A stretch of 64,000 nt of DNA from Streptomyces sp. NBC_00377 (lineage in GTDB: Bacteria > Actinomycetota > Actinomycetes > Streptomycetales > Streptomycetaceae): the NCBI RefSeq assembly GCF_036075115.1, contig NZ_CP107958.1, forward strand, positions 6,014,001 through 6,078,000. The letters are read 5' to 3'. The notes beneath the pieces are model-generated. The model worked only from the letters and a program-made list of their open reading frames with translations, was not told where the DNA came from and searched no databases. Position numbers and translations under genes: made by a program. Positions within the stretch are counted from its first letter, which is position 1; each line of letters opens with the position of its first letter. Below, piece after piece: positions 26,500 through 34,479 of the stretch.

Positions 26500-28611
26500 G
26501 TGATATCCACCGCTATTCGCGTGGCCCGGGTGGGCAGCGCGGCCGAACTGGCCGCGGCGGTCCTCATGATGCTGGGCTACCCCGGTCTCATGGCCGCCGC
26601 GCTCGTGCCGAGCGCCCCCGCCTTTGCCGCCGCGGCCGCCGTGACATACCTGGCGGACCTCTACCTCCACCGCAAGGGCAGTCGTCTCATCGGCCTCCTG
26701 GGCAAGGTACGGGCCGGTCTGTCCACCCGGTTCCTGGTCCGCGAACTGCTGCTGATCCTGCTGCTGGCCAGACTCGACCTCGCCGAGGAGCCGGTCTTCT
26801 ACGCGGCCATCGCCTGCTTCACGGTGTTCTTCGGTCTCCAGGCCCCGCACGGCGCGCTGGTCACCCTGATCGGCAAGCGCCGCCAGATGCCGGTCGTGAC
26901 CAGGAACGTCGACCTGGCCTCCAGGCTGCGCATCCCGGACGCCCCGCCGCGCAGCCTGCTGAGCCGCGCCACCGTGAAGATGCTGCACCTCGACCTCGCG
27001 GCGGTCGTGGGCCTGCTCGTCTGCGCGATCGGCGACTCCGTGGCCCCGGGCTACGCCGGCATCGCCGTCACCCTCGGTCTGGGCGGGCTGTACGTCGTCG
27101 CGCTGGTGCCCTACCTGCGGGCGAAGCGGCTGCCGCCCAAGGCCGACAAGGTCCTCGGCGTCATGAGCGCCTGGCTGCGCGAGTACCGGCCGCAGACGGT
27201 GCTGTACTTCTCCGGCTCCGACGACTCCGCCTACCAGGTCAACATGTGGCTGGAGACCATGGAGCAGATGGAGTCCCGGCCCCTGGTCATCCTGCGTGAG
27301 CGCACCGTCCTGGAGAAGATGGCGCCCACCTCGGTCCCTGTCGTCTGCGTGCCCGGGGGGGTGCACCTGATGAACCTGGACCTGTCCATGGTGCGGGTCG
27401 CGTTGTACTGCGCGAACGTCGGCAAGAACATCCACCTGCTGCGCGTGCCGACCATGAAGCACGTCTTCATCGGCCACGGCGACAGCGACAAGGCCGCCAG
27501 CGTCAACCCGTTCAGCAAGGCGTACGACGAGGTGTGGACCGCCGGCCGCGCGGGCCGCGACCGTTACGCCATCGCCGACGTCGGCATCCGCGACGAGGAC
27601 ATCGTGGAGGTCGGCCGTCCGCAGCTGGCGCCGATCAGGACCGAGGGCGACGAACCCGCGGGAGCCCGCGGAGGAGCCGGCACCTACTGCCCGACGGTTC
27701 TGTACGCGCCCACATGGGAGGGCTGGGACGACAACCCGGGCAACACCTCGCTCCTGCTGGCCGGCGAGAACATCGTGAAGAAGCTGGTCGCCGCCGAGCC
27801 CCCGGTCCGTGTCCTGTACAAGCCGCATCCCTTCACCGGCACCCGCAGCGCCAAGGCGGGCGCCGCCCACCGGCGGATCGTCGCCCTGATCAAGAAGGCC
27901 GCAGCCCAGCGCGCCGGCGACTCCCGCTTCACCGCGGACCCGGCGGCCCAGGCCAGGGCCAAGGCCGAGCTCACCCGCCTCAAGGCCCGGCTCGACGGTC
28001 TGTCCCTCGCGTTCGACGAGCGCGCCGACGAAGCGGTGACCAGCCGTGACGGCATCGTCGACGTCCGCAAGCACGAGGAGGCCGCCCGGCTGCGCGCCGA
28101 GTGGAACGAGACCTACTGGCGCTCCTTCCCCTCCTTCGAGCACCGCGTGATCACCGGCACCGGACCCCGTCTCTACGACTGCTTCAACGCCTCCGAGGCG
28201 ATGGTCTCCGACATCTCCAGCGTGGTCTCCGACTTCATCGCGAGCGGCAAGCCGTATGCGGTCGCGGACTCCGCGGAGCTGGGCGCGGAGGAGTTCAGGC
28301 GGCAGAACACCGCGGTGCGTGCGGCCGTGATCCTCGGCAACAGCGCCGCCGAGCTGGACCAGCTGCTGGACGCGGTCCGTGACCCGGCCTCCGATCCGCT
28401 GGCCAAGGACCGCAGGGAGCTCAAGGAGTACCTGCTCGGACCCGACGAGCCCACTTCGATCCAGCGGTTCGACACCGCGATCACCGACCTCGCGCTGAAG
28501 TCGGAGGCGCGCAACGTCGGCCAGGAGTCCCACGCCGCCGGGGCGGACGGCGCGGTCGGCGCCGCGCCGGACGACGCGGCGGAACTGCCCAAGGGTGTTA
28601 CGGCCGTCTGA
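26500..28611 (+). CDS. membrane CDP-glycerol/CDP-ribitol polyolphosphotransferase
   Basis: 703 residues from the GTG at 26500; the frame is open upstream to 26329 but that part is AT-rich non-coding sequence. Residues about 1-200 form several hydrophobic segments (AAVLMMLGYPGLMAAALV; LLLILLLARL; LAAVVGLLVCAIG). The catalytic domain, of the TagB/TagF/TarL Glyphos_transf type, follows: VFIGHGDSDK near 325 (the conserved HG-x-K block) and SDISSVVSDF near 570. It would add glycerol- or ribitol-phosphate units from the CDP donor to a lipid-linked acceptor at the cytoplasmic face. A long charged insert lies at about 455-535. It follows the CDP-ribitol gene and precedes a GT2 gene. Confidence 0.87.
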   Translation: MISTAIRVARVGSAAELAAAVLMMLGYPGLMAAALVPSAPAFAAAAAVTYLADLYLHRKGSRLIGLLGKVRAGLSTRFLVRELLLILLLARLDLAEEPVFYAAIACFTVFFGLQAPHGALVTLIGKRRQMPVVTRNVDLASRLRIPDAPPRSLLSRATVKMLHLDLAAVVGLLVCAIGDSVAPGYAGIAVTLGLGGLYVVALVPYLRAKRLPPKADKVLGVMSAWLREYRPQTVLYFSGSDDSAYQVNMWLETMEQMESRPLVILRERTVLEKMAPTSVPVVCVPGGVHLMNLDLSMVRVALYCANVGKNIHLLRVPTMKHVFIGHGDSDKAASVNPFSKAYDEVWTAGRAGRDRYAIADVGIRDEDIVEVGRPQLAPIRTEGDEPAGARGGAGTYCPTVLYAPTWEGWDDNPGNTSLLLAGENIVKKLVAAEPPVRVLYKPHPFTGTRSAKAGAAHRRIVALIKKAAAQRAGDSRFTADPAAQARAKAELTRLKARLDGLSLAFDERADEAVTSRDGIVDVRKHEEAARLRAEWNETYWRSFPSFEHRVITGTGPRLYDCFNASEAMVSDISSVVSDFIASGKPYAVADSAELGAEEFRRQNTAVRAAVILGNSAAELDQLLDAVRDPASDPLAKDRRELKEYLLGPDEPTSIQRFDTAITDLALKSEARNVGQESHAAGADGAVGAAPDDAAELPKGVTAV

Positions 28612-28628
28612 CGGCCCTGTTTCCTCAG

Positions 28629-28667
28629 GCCGGGTCCCGGAGAGAAATCTCCGGGACCCGGCTTTTT
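28629..28667 (+). terminator. intrinsic terminator with GNRA-type loop
   Basis: Perfect 15-bp stem (28629-28643 and 28648-28662), GAAA tetraloop, then TTTTT. It is a textbook Rho-independent terminator 17 bases after the phosphotransferase stop. Confidence 0.92.
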
Positions 28668-28785
28668 GAGTATTGTGTGATGTGGAACACGTGCCGAAAT
28701 CGAGGCAACCCGCCCCGTTCATCAAACGTCTACCGGGTATCCAAAGTGTTCATGTGAGGGAACCCGTGTGTGATGAGAGGCAAAA

Positions 28786-30015
28786 GTGACCGCTGCGCAG
28801 GCTGACGTCACGGTGGTCATCGGGGCGTACGAAGCGATGCCGTACCTGGTCGAGTGCCTGGCATCGGTCGAGGCGCAGACCCTGGACGCCGCGCGCATCG
28901 AGGTCATCGCCGTGGACGACGGTTCCCAGGACGGCACCGGGGAGTACCTGGAGGAGTTCGCCGCCCGCGCTCCCATGACGGTCACGGTCATCCGGCAGGA
29001 CAACTCCGGCGGCCCCAGCGGCCCGCGCAACGTGGGCCTCTCCAAGGCCACCGGACGCTACGTCTTCTTCCTGGACGCCGACGACCGGCTCGGCGCCGAG
29101 GCCCTGGAGCGCATGGTCGGCATCGCCGACCGCAACGGCACGGACGTGGTCCTCGGCCGGGTCGAGGGCATCAACCGCAACCCGCCGAAGTCGATGTGGA
29201 GCAAGACCCTCGACCGCACGGACGTCTACTCCTCGAACATAAAGTTCACCCTCAGTGCGCAGAAGCTGTTCCGGCGGGAGTTCCTCGAGCGCCACGGCAT
29301 GCGATTCGACGAGTCCCTGTGGACCGGCGAGGACGCCCTGTTCACGATGGAGGCCTATCTGCGGGCCGACGGCGTCTCCGTGGTCGCCGACTACACCTGC
29401 TATTACCTGGTGGGCCGCAGCGACGGCAAGCATGTGACGAAGAGCGGGAGCTACACCCTGCGCTTCGACTCCGCGCGCGCCCTGATGGGCCTGCTCGAGC
29501 GGCTCGTCCCGCCCGGCCCCAAGCGGGACGTGCTTATGGTGCGCCCCTTCCTCGTCACCGTGCTTCCGCAGTTCGGGCACATATTCGTCAGGAACGACGA
29601 GGAGATCCGGCGCACCAAGATGGAGCTCGCCAAACCGCTGATGGACGCGTACTGGAACGAGGGCGTCGCCCAACGGCTCCGGGTCCACGAGCGGCTGCGC
29701 CTGGAACTGGTGGCCCGGCAGCGCCCCGATCTCCTCGTGGACGTCCTGGAGTTCATCAACGCCAAGACCGAACCGACCCCGGTCCTGAAGAAGCGCAACA
29801 CCCAGCTCTACCTGGCCTACCCGCACTACGGCTCGCGCACGGCCGGTCTCCCGGACCGGATCTACCTCGCCGAGCCCCGCGAGGCCAAGGAGTACCCCGG
29901 CTGGCGCAAGGACCCGGCCGAAACACTCCTGCGCGGCTTCACCCGCAAGGTCCGCCGCAAGCTGCGCAGACTGCGCAGGCGCACGATGAAGCCGGGCGGC
30001 ACCGCGGCGGTCTGA
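28786..30015 (+). CDS. family 2 glycosyltransferase
   Basis: 409 residues; GTG at 28786 preceded by GAGAGG (28775-28780). GT-A fold: TVVIGAYEAMPYL opening, VDDGSQDGT, NSGGPSGPRNVGL and the metal-binding FFLDADDR near residues 96-103, then WTGEDALF (general base region). A basic C-terminal tail (KVRRKLRRLRRR) suggests membrane association through charge. Its position after the polyol phosphotransferase suggests it decorates or extends the same wall polymer, in the manner of TarS/TarQ-like enzymes or glycerophosphate-polymer glycosyltransferases (inference). A terminator separates it from the gene before, so it is probably read from its own promoter in 28670-28770. Confidence 0.88.
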   Translation: MTAAQADVTVVIGAYEAMPYLVECLASVEAQTLDAARIEVIAVDDGSQDGTGEYLEEFAARAPMTVTVIRQDNSGGPSGPRNVGLSKATGRYVFFLDADDRLGAEALERMVGIADRNGTDVVLGRVEGINRNPPKSMWSKTLDRTDVYSSNIKFTLSAQKLFRREFLERHGMRFDESLWTGEDALFTMEAYLRADGVSVVADYTCYYLVGRSDGKHVTKSGSYTLRFDSARALMGLLERLVPPGPKRDVLMVRPFLVTVLPQFGHIFVRNDEEIRRTKMELAKPLMDAYWNEGVAQRLRVHERLRLELVARQRPDLLVDVLEFINAKTEPTPVLKKRNTQLYLAYPHYGSRTAGLPDRIYLAEPREAKEYPGWRKDPAETLLRGFTRKVRRKLRRLRRRTMKPGGTAAV

Positions 30016-30538
30016 GAACCCGTGTGCGGGACCCGTCGGCCGCCGCGCACGGCTCCGGCGGCGGCCCTGCCCGGGTCGAAGCGTTCCCCGTGATTGCCGG
30101 TGAGCCCGCTGAAGTCGGCCTCCTCATGCAGGTCGGCCGGATCGAGATCCGCCGGCACCTCGCTGGGCGGCCGGTGCGGTATCTCGAAGCAGCGGCACAG
30201 CTCCGGCATGCGTCAGCTCCGGCATGCGTGAGGGCCTGCACGGACGCGGGCGTGCCCGCCGGCAGCGCCGCGATGGTGCCCTGGGTGCGCCCGCCCCGAA
30301 GTTGGCGGCGATCACGTCGCAGTGGAGGACTTCCTCGACCGGGACGACGTCGAAGGCACTCTTTTCCTGGGGAATCGACACCGGGTCCGCCACCACGCCT
30401 TTGCCGTACGCAAGGCGTGAGCAAACGGTCAGGGCGGTGCGCCTGTCCGCGCAGTGAAACCCGTGCGCGGCCTGCGCCCCTGTTCGCGTAGATTGCCTGG
30501 CGGGCAGCCGTCGACCTACACAAGGGGCGAAGAACAAG
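30016..30538 (-). pseudogene. possible decayed gene remnant on the minus strand
   Basis: The 523-bp gap before proB has no intact gene. On the minus strand, coding-like segments occur in different frames: a stretch containing DVVPVEEVLHCDVIAANFGAG (about 30280-30350), and one containing CFEIPHRPPSEVPADLDPADLHE (about 30110-30190). Between them is a 16-bp exact tandem duplication (30198-30213 and 30214-30229), and deleting one copy would restore continuity of part of the frame. The remaining 3' end runs into the glycosyltransferase antisense. I do not recognise the parent family. Non-coding sequence that merely looks coding is the alternative. Confidence 0.25.
30198..30229. repeat. 16-bp exact tandem duplication
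   Basis: Two adjacent identical copies of a 16-base unit beginning CAGCTCCGG. The length is not a multiple of three, so it would shift any frame through it. Confidence 0.85.
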
Positions 30539-31666
30539 GTGGCAGGGGCAAGGCAGGCCGTGAGCGAGGCCCGCAGGATCGTCGTCAAGGTCGGCTCCTC
30601 GTCGCTGACCACCGCCTCCGGCGGGCTCGACGCCGACCGGGTCGACGCACTCGTCGACGTCCTCGCCAAGAGCCGCGGGGGCGGCGAGAAGGAGATCGTC
30701 CTCGTCTCCTCCGGAGCCATCGCCGCCGGCCTCGCCCCGCTGGGCCTGCTCCGCCGGCCCCGGGACCTCGCCCGCCAGCAGGCCGCGGCGAGCGTCGGCC
30801 AGGGCCTGCTCGTGGCCCGCTACACCGCCTCCTTCGCCCGCTACGGCGTCCGCGTCGGCCAGGTGCTGCTGACCAGCGACGACATGAGCCGGCGCGCCCA
30901 CCACCGCAACGCCTCCCGCACCCTCGACCAACTGCTCGCGATGGGCGCCTTCCCCATCGTCAACGAGAACGACACGGTGGCCACCGACGAGATCCGCTTC
31001 GGCGACAACGACCGGCTCGCCGCTCTCGTCGCCCACCTCGTCCACGCCGACCTGCTGGTCCTGCTGTCCGACGTCGACGGCGTGTACGACGGTGACCCCG
31101 GCAGGCCGGACACCTCGCGGATCGCCGAGGTAAGGGGCTCCGGGGATCTCGCGCACGTCGAGATCGGCAGCACCGGCAAGGCGGGCGTCGGCACCGGCGG
31201 CATGGTCACCAAGGTCGAGGCGGCCCGGATCGCGGCCGCCGCCGGCATCCCCGTGGTCCTCACCAGCGCCGTCCACGCGGCCGAGGCGCTCACCGGCGGG
31301 GACACCGGCACCTACTTCCACCCCACCGGCAAGCGCTCCGCCGACCGGCTGCTGTGGCTCCAGCACGCCTCGACCCCGCAGGGCTCGCTGACGCTGGACG
31401 ACGGGGCGGTGCGCGCGGTCGTCGAGCGGCGCACCTCGCTGCTGCCGGCCGGGATCGCCGCCGTGGAGGGCGAGTTCAGCGCGGGCGACCCCGTCGAACT
31501 GCGCGACACCCGGGGACGCGCCGTGGCCCGCGGCCTCGTCAACTTCGACGCCAAGGAGATCCCGCAGCTCATCGGGCGGTCGACCCGGGAACTGGCCAGG
31601 GAGCTGGGCGCGGAGTACGAGCGCGAGGTCGTCCACCGGGACGACCTGGTGATCCTGCACCCGTAA
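30539..31666 (+). CDS. proB: glutamate 5-kinase
   Basis: 375 residues from the GTG at 30539 with AAGGGGCGAAG upstream. The amino-acid kinase domain (about 10-265) has VVKVGSSSLT, VSSGAIAAG, NENDTVATDEIRFGDNDRL and GTGGMVTK. A C-terminal PUA domain (about 285-370) is present as in most full-length ProB proteins. It phosphorylates L-glutamate, the first step of proline synthesis; its product goes to ProA, encoded 780 bases downstream with one conserved unknown gene between them. A possible promoter -10 (TAGATT) lies at 30489-30494. Confidence 0.97.
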   Translation: MAGARQAVSEARRIVVKVGSSSLTTASGGLDADRVDALVDVLAKSRGGGEKEIVLVSSGAIAAGLAPLGLLRRPRDLARQQAAASVGQGLLVARYTASFARYGVRVGQVLLTSDDMSRRAHHRNASRTLDQLLAMGAFPIVNENDTVATDEIRFGDNDRLAALVAHLVHADLLVLLSDVDGVYDGDPGRPDTSRIAEVRGSGDLAHVEIGSTGKAGVGTGGMVTKVEAARIAAAAGIPVVLTSAVHAAEALTGGDTGTYFHPTGKRSADRLLWLQHASTPQGSLTLDDGAVRAVVERRTSLLPAGIAAVEGEFSAGDPVELRDTRGRAVARGLVNFDAKEIPQLIGRSTRELARELGAEYEREVVHRDDLVILHP

Positions 31667-31789
31667 ACCCGCTCGAACGGTCCGTACCGGTGGGGGACGT
31701 TCCGTGAAACCGCCCCGCGGAGCCGTGCGGCCTGCTCAACTTTGTTCCAGGGACAGATTCCGCACGAGCGCTGCGTAAAGGAGGCCGTC

Positions 31790-32347
31790 GTGAGACGAGT
31801 GCGCCCTGGGGTGGCAGCGGCCCGTGGGAGTGCCGACGAAACCGCATCGGCGTCGCCGCGTACCGCCGGTCCGGCGTCGTCACGCGCCGCGGGGCAGGCG
31901 CCCATGCGTGCGCCGGGCGAGGAGCGGGCCCTGACCAGCGTGGCGGCCGGCGACCGGTACCGGGCCCAGGAGAGCGCCGAGTCGAAGGGCGGCCGGCCCG
32001 TGGACGTCCCGCGGCTGTGGCACATCACCCTCAGCGTCTCCGGTGAGGAGGCCCCGCTGAAGGAGGTCCGGCGGGCCCTCGAACAGCTCGCCCACGACCA
32101 CCCCTTCCTTCTGACCAGCAGATACGCGGGCGATCACGCCGAGATCCGGTACTGGGAGGAGGCCCGCGACCTGCATGACGCGGCCGCCGTCGCCCTGCGC
32201 CTGTGGGGTGAGCACCGCCAGACCGCCGGACTGCCGCCCTGGGAGATCGTCGGCCTGGAGGTCATCGACCGCCAGACCTATCATCAGCGCATCGCCGAGG
32301 GCTACGGACCGGCCCCGGCGACCCCGGTCGGCGTCCACCCCTACTGA
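31790..32347 (+). CDS. conserved actinobacterial protein of unknown function between proB and proA
   Basis: 185 residues from the GTG at 31790, chosen for the strong AAAGGAGG (31778-31784) five bases upstream. The first 65 or so residues are low-complexity Ala/Ser/Arg. The conserved part (about 75-185) begins RLWHITLSVSGEEAPL, continues with an alpha/beta pattern rich in His, Tyr and Trp (AHDHPFLLTSRYAGDHAEIR; YWEEARDLHDAA) and ends GYGPAPATPVGVHPY. It looks like a small ferredoxin-like or ACT-like fold, without catalytic motifs I recognise. Location between proB and proA suggests co-regulation, not necessarily a role in proline synthesis. Confidence 0.8.
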   Translation: MRRVRPGVAAARGSADETASASPRTAGPASSRAAGQAPMRAPGEERALTSVAAGDRYRAQESAESKGGRPVDVPRLWHITLSVSGEEAPLKEVRRALEQLAHDHPFLLTSRYAGDHAEIRYWEEARDLHDAAAVALRLWGEHRQTAGLPPWEIVGLEVIDRQTYHQRIAEGYGPAPATPVGVHPY

Positions 32348-32434
32348 CAGCCGTCGCCGGCCCGACCGCGGAGCACCGGACCCCGGCACATCTCGGGGTG
32401 TGGAACGAACGGCGAACCGGTCCCCGCGGCGCAC

Positions 32435-32446
32435 TACCCTTCCCTT
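32435..32446 (+). promoter_or_regulatory. -10 element for a leaderless proA transcript
   Basis: TACCCT (32435-32440), then six bases, then the ATG at 32447, with no Shine-Dalgarno sequence. Transcription starting at or next to the A of ATG would give a leaderless mRNA. Confidence 0.5.
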
Positions 32447-33733
32447 ATGACCACGCTCTCGCCGTACGACGCCATGTCCCCGGTCACCCGCGCCGCCTAC
32501 CGCGCCAAGGCGGCCGCCGCCGACCTCGCGCCGCTGCCCCGGGCCGCCAAGGACGACGCGCTGCTCGCCCTCGCGGACGCGCTGGAGGTCCGTACGAGCG
32601 AAATCGTCGAGGCCAACGCGAAGGACATCGCCAAGGCCCGCGAGGCGGGCACCAGCGAGGCGATCGTCGACCGCCTGACGCTCACCCCGGAGCGGGTGCG
32701 AGCCATCGCCTCGGACGTCCGGGACGTCGTGGCGCTGCCCGACCCGGTCGGCGAGGTCGTCCGCGGCTCCACGCTCCCCAACGGCATCGACCTGCGCCAG
32801 GTCCGCGTCCCGCTCGGCGTCGTCGGCATCATCTACGAGGCCCGCCCGAACGTCACCGTCGACGCCGCCGCCCTCTGCCTGAAGGCCGGCAACGCGGTCC
32901 TGCTGCGGGGCTCGTCCTCCGCCTACGAGTCGAACTCCGCCCTCGTCCGGGTGATCCGCGACGCCGTCGGCGGGGCCGGACTGCCCGCCGACGCCGTGCA
33001 GCTGGTGCCGGGCGAGAGCCGCGAGAGCGTGCGTGAGCTGATGCGCGCCCGAGGCCTGGTCGACGTCCTCATCCCGCGCGGCGGCGCCTCCCTCATCCGG
33101 ACCGTCGTCACGGAGTCCACCGTCCCCGTCATCGAGACCGGCACCGGCAACTGCCACGTCTACGTCGACGCCCACGCCGACCTCGACATGGCGATCGACA
33201 TCCTGATCAACTCCAAGACGCACCGGGTCAGTGTCTGCAACGCCGCCGAGACCCTCCTGGTCCACCAGGACATCGCCCCGCAGTTCCTGCCCCGCGCCCT
33301 CGACGCCCTCGCGGAGGCGGGCGTGACCGTGCACGCCGACGAGCGGGTGCTGGCCTACGCCGAGGACTCCAAGGCGACCGTGGTCGAGGCCACGCCCGAG
33401 GACTGGGAGACGGAGTACCTCTCCTACGACATCGCCGCCGCCGTCGTCGACTCGCTGGACCGGGCCGTCGAGCACATCCGGCTGTGGACCTCCGGCCACA
33501 CCGAGGCCATCGTCACCACCTCACAGCAGGCCGCCCGCCGTTTCACCCAGTTGGTCGACTCCACCACGGTGGCCGTGAACGCCTCCACCCGCTTCACCGA
33601 CGGCGGCCAGTTCGGCTTCGGCGCGGAGATCGGCATCTCCACCCAGAAGCTGCACGCCCGGGGCCCGATGGGCCTGCCGGAGCTGACCAGCACCAAGTAC
33701 ATCGTCACGGGCGACGGGCACGTACGGCGCTGA
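32447..33733 (+). CDS. proA: gamma-glutamyl phosphate reductase
   Basis: 428 residues, the usual length. Aldehyde-dehydrogenase-fold enzyme that reduces glutamyl-5-phosphate with NADPH to glutamate semialdehyde, the second step of proline synthesis. Conserved blocks: LRQVRVPLGVVGIIYEARPNVT, GNAVLLRGSS, PVIETGTGNCHVYVD, the catalytic cysteine in RVSVCNAAETLL (about residue 264), and FTDGGQFGFGAEIGISTQK near the end. The start lacks a ribosome binding site but fits a leaderless transcript. Confidence 0.97.
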   Translation: MTTLSPYDAMSPVTRAAYRAKAAAADLAPLPRAAKDDALLALADALEVRTSEIVEANAKDIAKAREAGTSEAIVDRLTLTPERVRAIASDVRDVVALPDPVGEVVRGSTLPNGIDLRQVRVPLGVVGIIYEARPNVTVDAAALCLKAGNAVLLRGSSSAYESNSALVRVIRDAVGGAGLPADAVQLVPGESRESVRELMRARGLVDVLIPRGGASLIRTVVTESTVPVIETGTGNCHVYVDAHADLDMAIDILINSKTHRVSVCNAAETLLVHQDIAPQFLPRALDALAEAGVTVHADERVLAYAEDSKATVVEATPEDWETEYLSYDIAAAVVDSLDRAVEHIRLWTSGHTEAIVTTSQQAARRFTQLVDSTTVAVNASTRFTDGGQFGFGAEIGISTQKLHARGPMGLPELTSTKYIVTGDGHVRR

Positions 33734-33816
33734 GGCCCGCGCCGGGGCGCCGTGAGAGGCGTCTCATCGGGCGGGACGGATCTGTCTTCCGCCTGCCCAA
33801 ACCGACCCCCCAGGTC

Positions 33817-33828
33817 TACTCTGGACCT
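33817..33828 (+). promoter_or_regulatory. -10 element for a leaderless transcript
   Basis: TACTCT (33817-33822) followed by six bases and the GTG at 33829. The arrangement is identical to that upstream of 34480 and of proA. Confidence 0.5.
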
Positions 33829-34413
33829 GTGCCGGAGGACGTGGGGGGTACGCCGTTCCCTGACGGCTGGGAGCCCGACGACGACCACGACCGCGGGGTG
33901 TCGGACGAAGAGTTCGCCTCCGTGGTCTTCGACGAGGCCTTCGTCAGGGCGGCCGTGGTACACGAGCCGACCGCTGTCGAGCGCCTCCTGGCCGCCGCGG
34001 AGGCGAGAGCCGAGGCCTCCGAGCGCGAGGCCCGCCGCGCCCGCGCCAGAGGCGAACGCTACGACGACCTCCACGGTCCCGACGGACCCGGCGGTTTCGG
34101 CCATGATCCGGACCTGGACGATCTGGACGACTCCGACCTCCCCGAAGACTGGCAACGCCGCTACGGCGCCCCCAAGGTCTTCGGCCGGCAGGTCCGCTGG
34201 CACCGCCCCGTGGCCTGGATGCTCGCCCTCGTGATGGGCGTCGGCATGATCGCCCTGGCCTTCGCCGCGGTGTACCGGGGCTCCTCCTCGGGCAGCCGGG
34301 ACCAGGTGCCGCCGCCCGCCACGACCGGTCTCGAACAGGGAAGCGTGCCGCCCCCCTCGGCGTCCACCGACCACTCCCGGCCACCCGTCTCAGCGGTACC
34401 GCGCACGCCCTGA
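33829..34413 (+). CDS. single-span membrane protein, unknown function (paralogue of the next gene)
   Basis: 194 residues from the GTG at 33829; there is no Shine-Dalgarno but a fitting leaderless promoter. An acidic cytoplasmic part contains the block VVFDEAFVRAA (residues about 33-43), a charged Ala/Arg/Glu helix (EARAEASEREARRARARGE) and an Asp-rich stretch (DLDDLDDSDLPEDW). One transmembrane helix (about 127-148; MLALVMGVGMIALAFAAVY) is followed by a short Ser/Pro-rich outside tail. The VVFDExFVRAA motif is repeated in the next gene, indicating paralogy or a shared interaction partner. Function unknown. Confidence 0.75.
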   Translation: MPEDVGGTPFPDGWEPDDDHDRGVSDEEFASVVFDEAFVRAAVVHEPTAVERLLAAAEARAEASEREARRARARGERYDDLHGPDGPGGFGHDPDLDDLDDSDLPEDWQRRYGAPKVFGRQVRWHRPVAWMLALVMGVGMIALAFAAVYRGSSSGSRDQVPPPATTGLEQGSVPPPSASTDHSRPPVSAVPRTP

Positions 34414-34467
34414 GCGCGCGTCAGAAGTTGTCGTACGGCGGGGCGTTTACCCGGGGTCCGCGCGACC

Positions 34468-34479
34468 TACTCTCAAAGT
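34468..34479 (+). promoter_or_regulatory. -10 element for a leaderless transcript
   Basis: TACTCT (34468-34473) followed by six bases and the ATG at 34480. Same hexamer and same spacing as at 33817. Confidence 0.5.
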
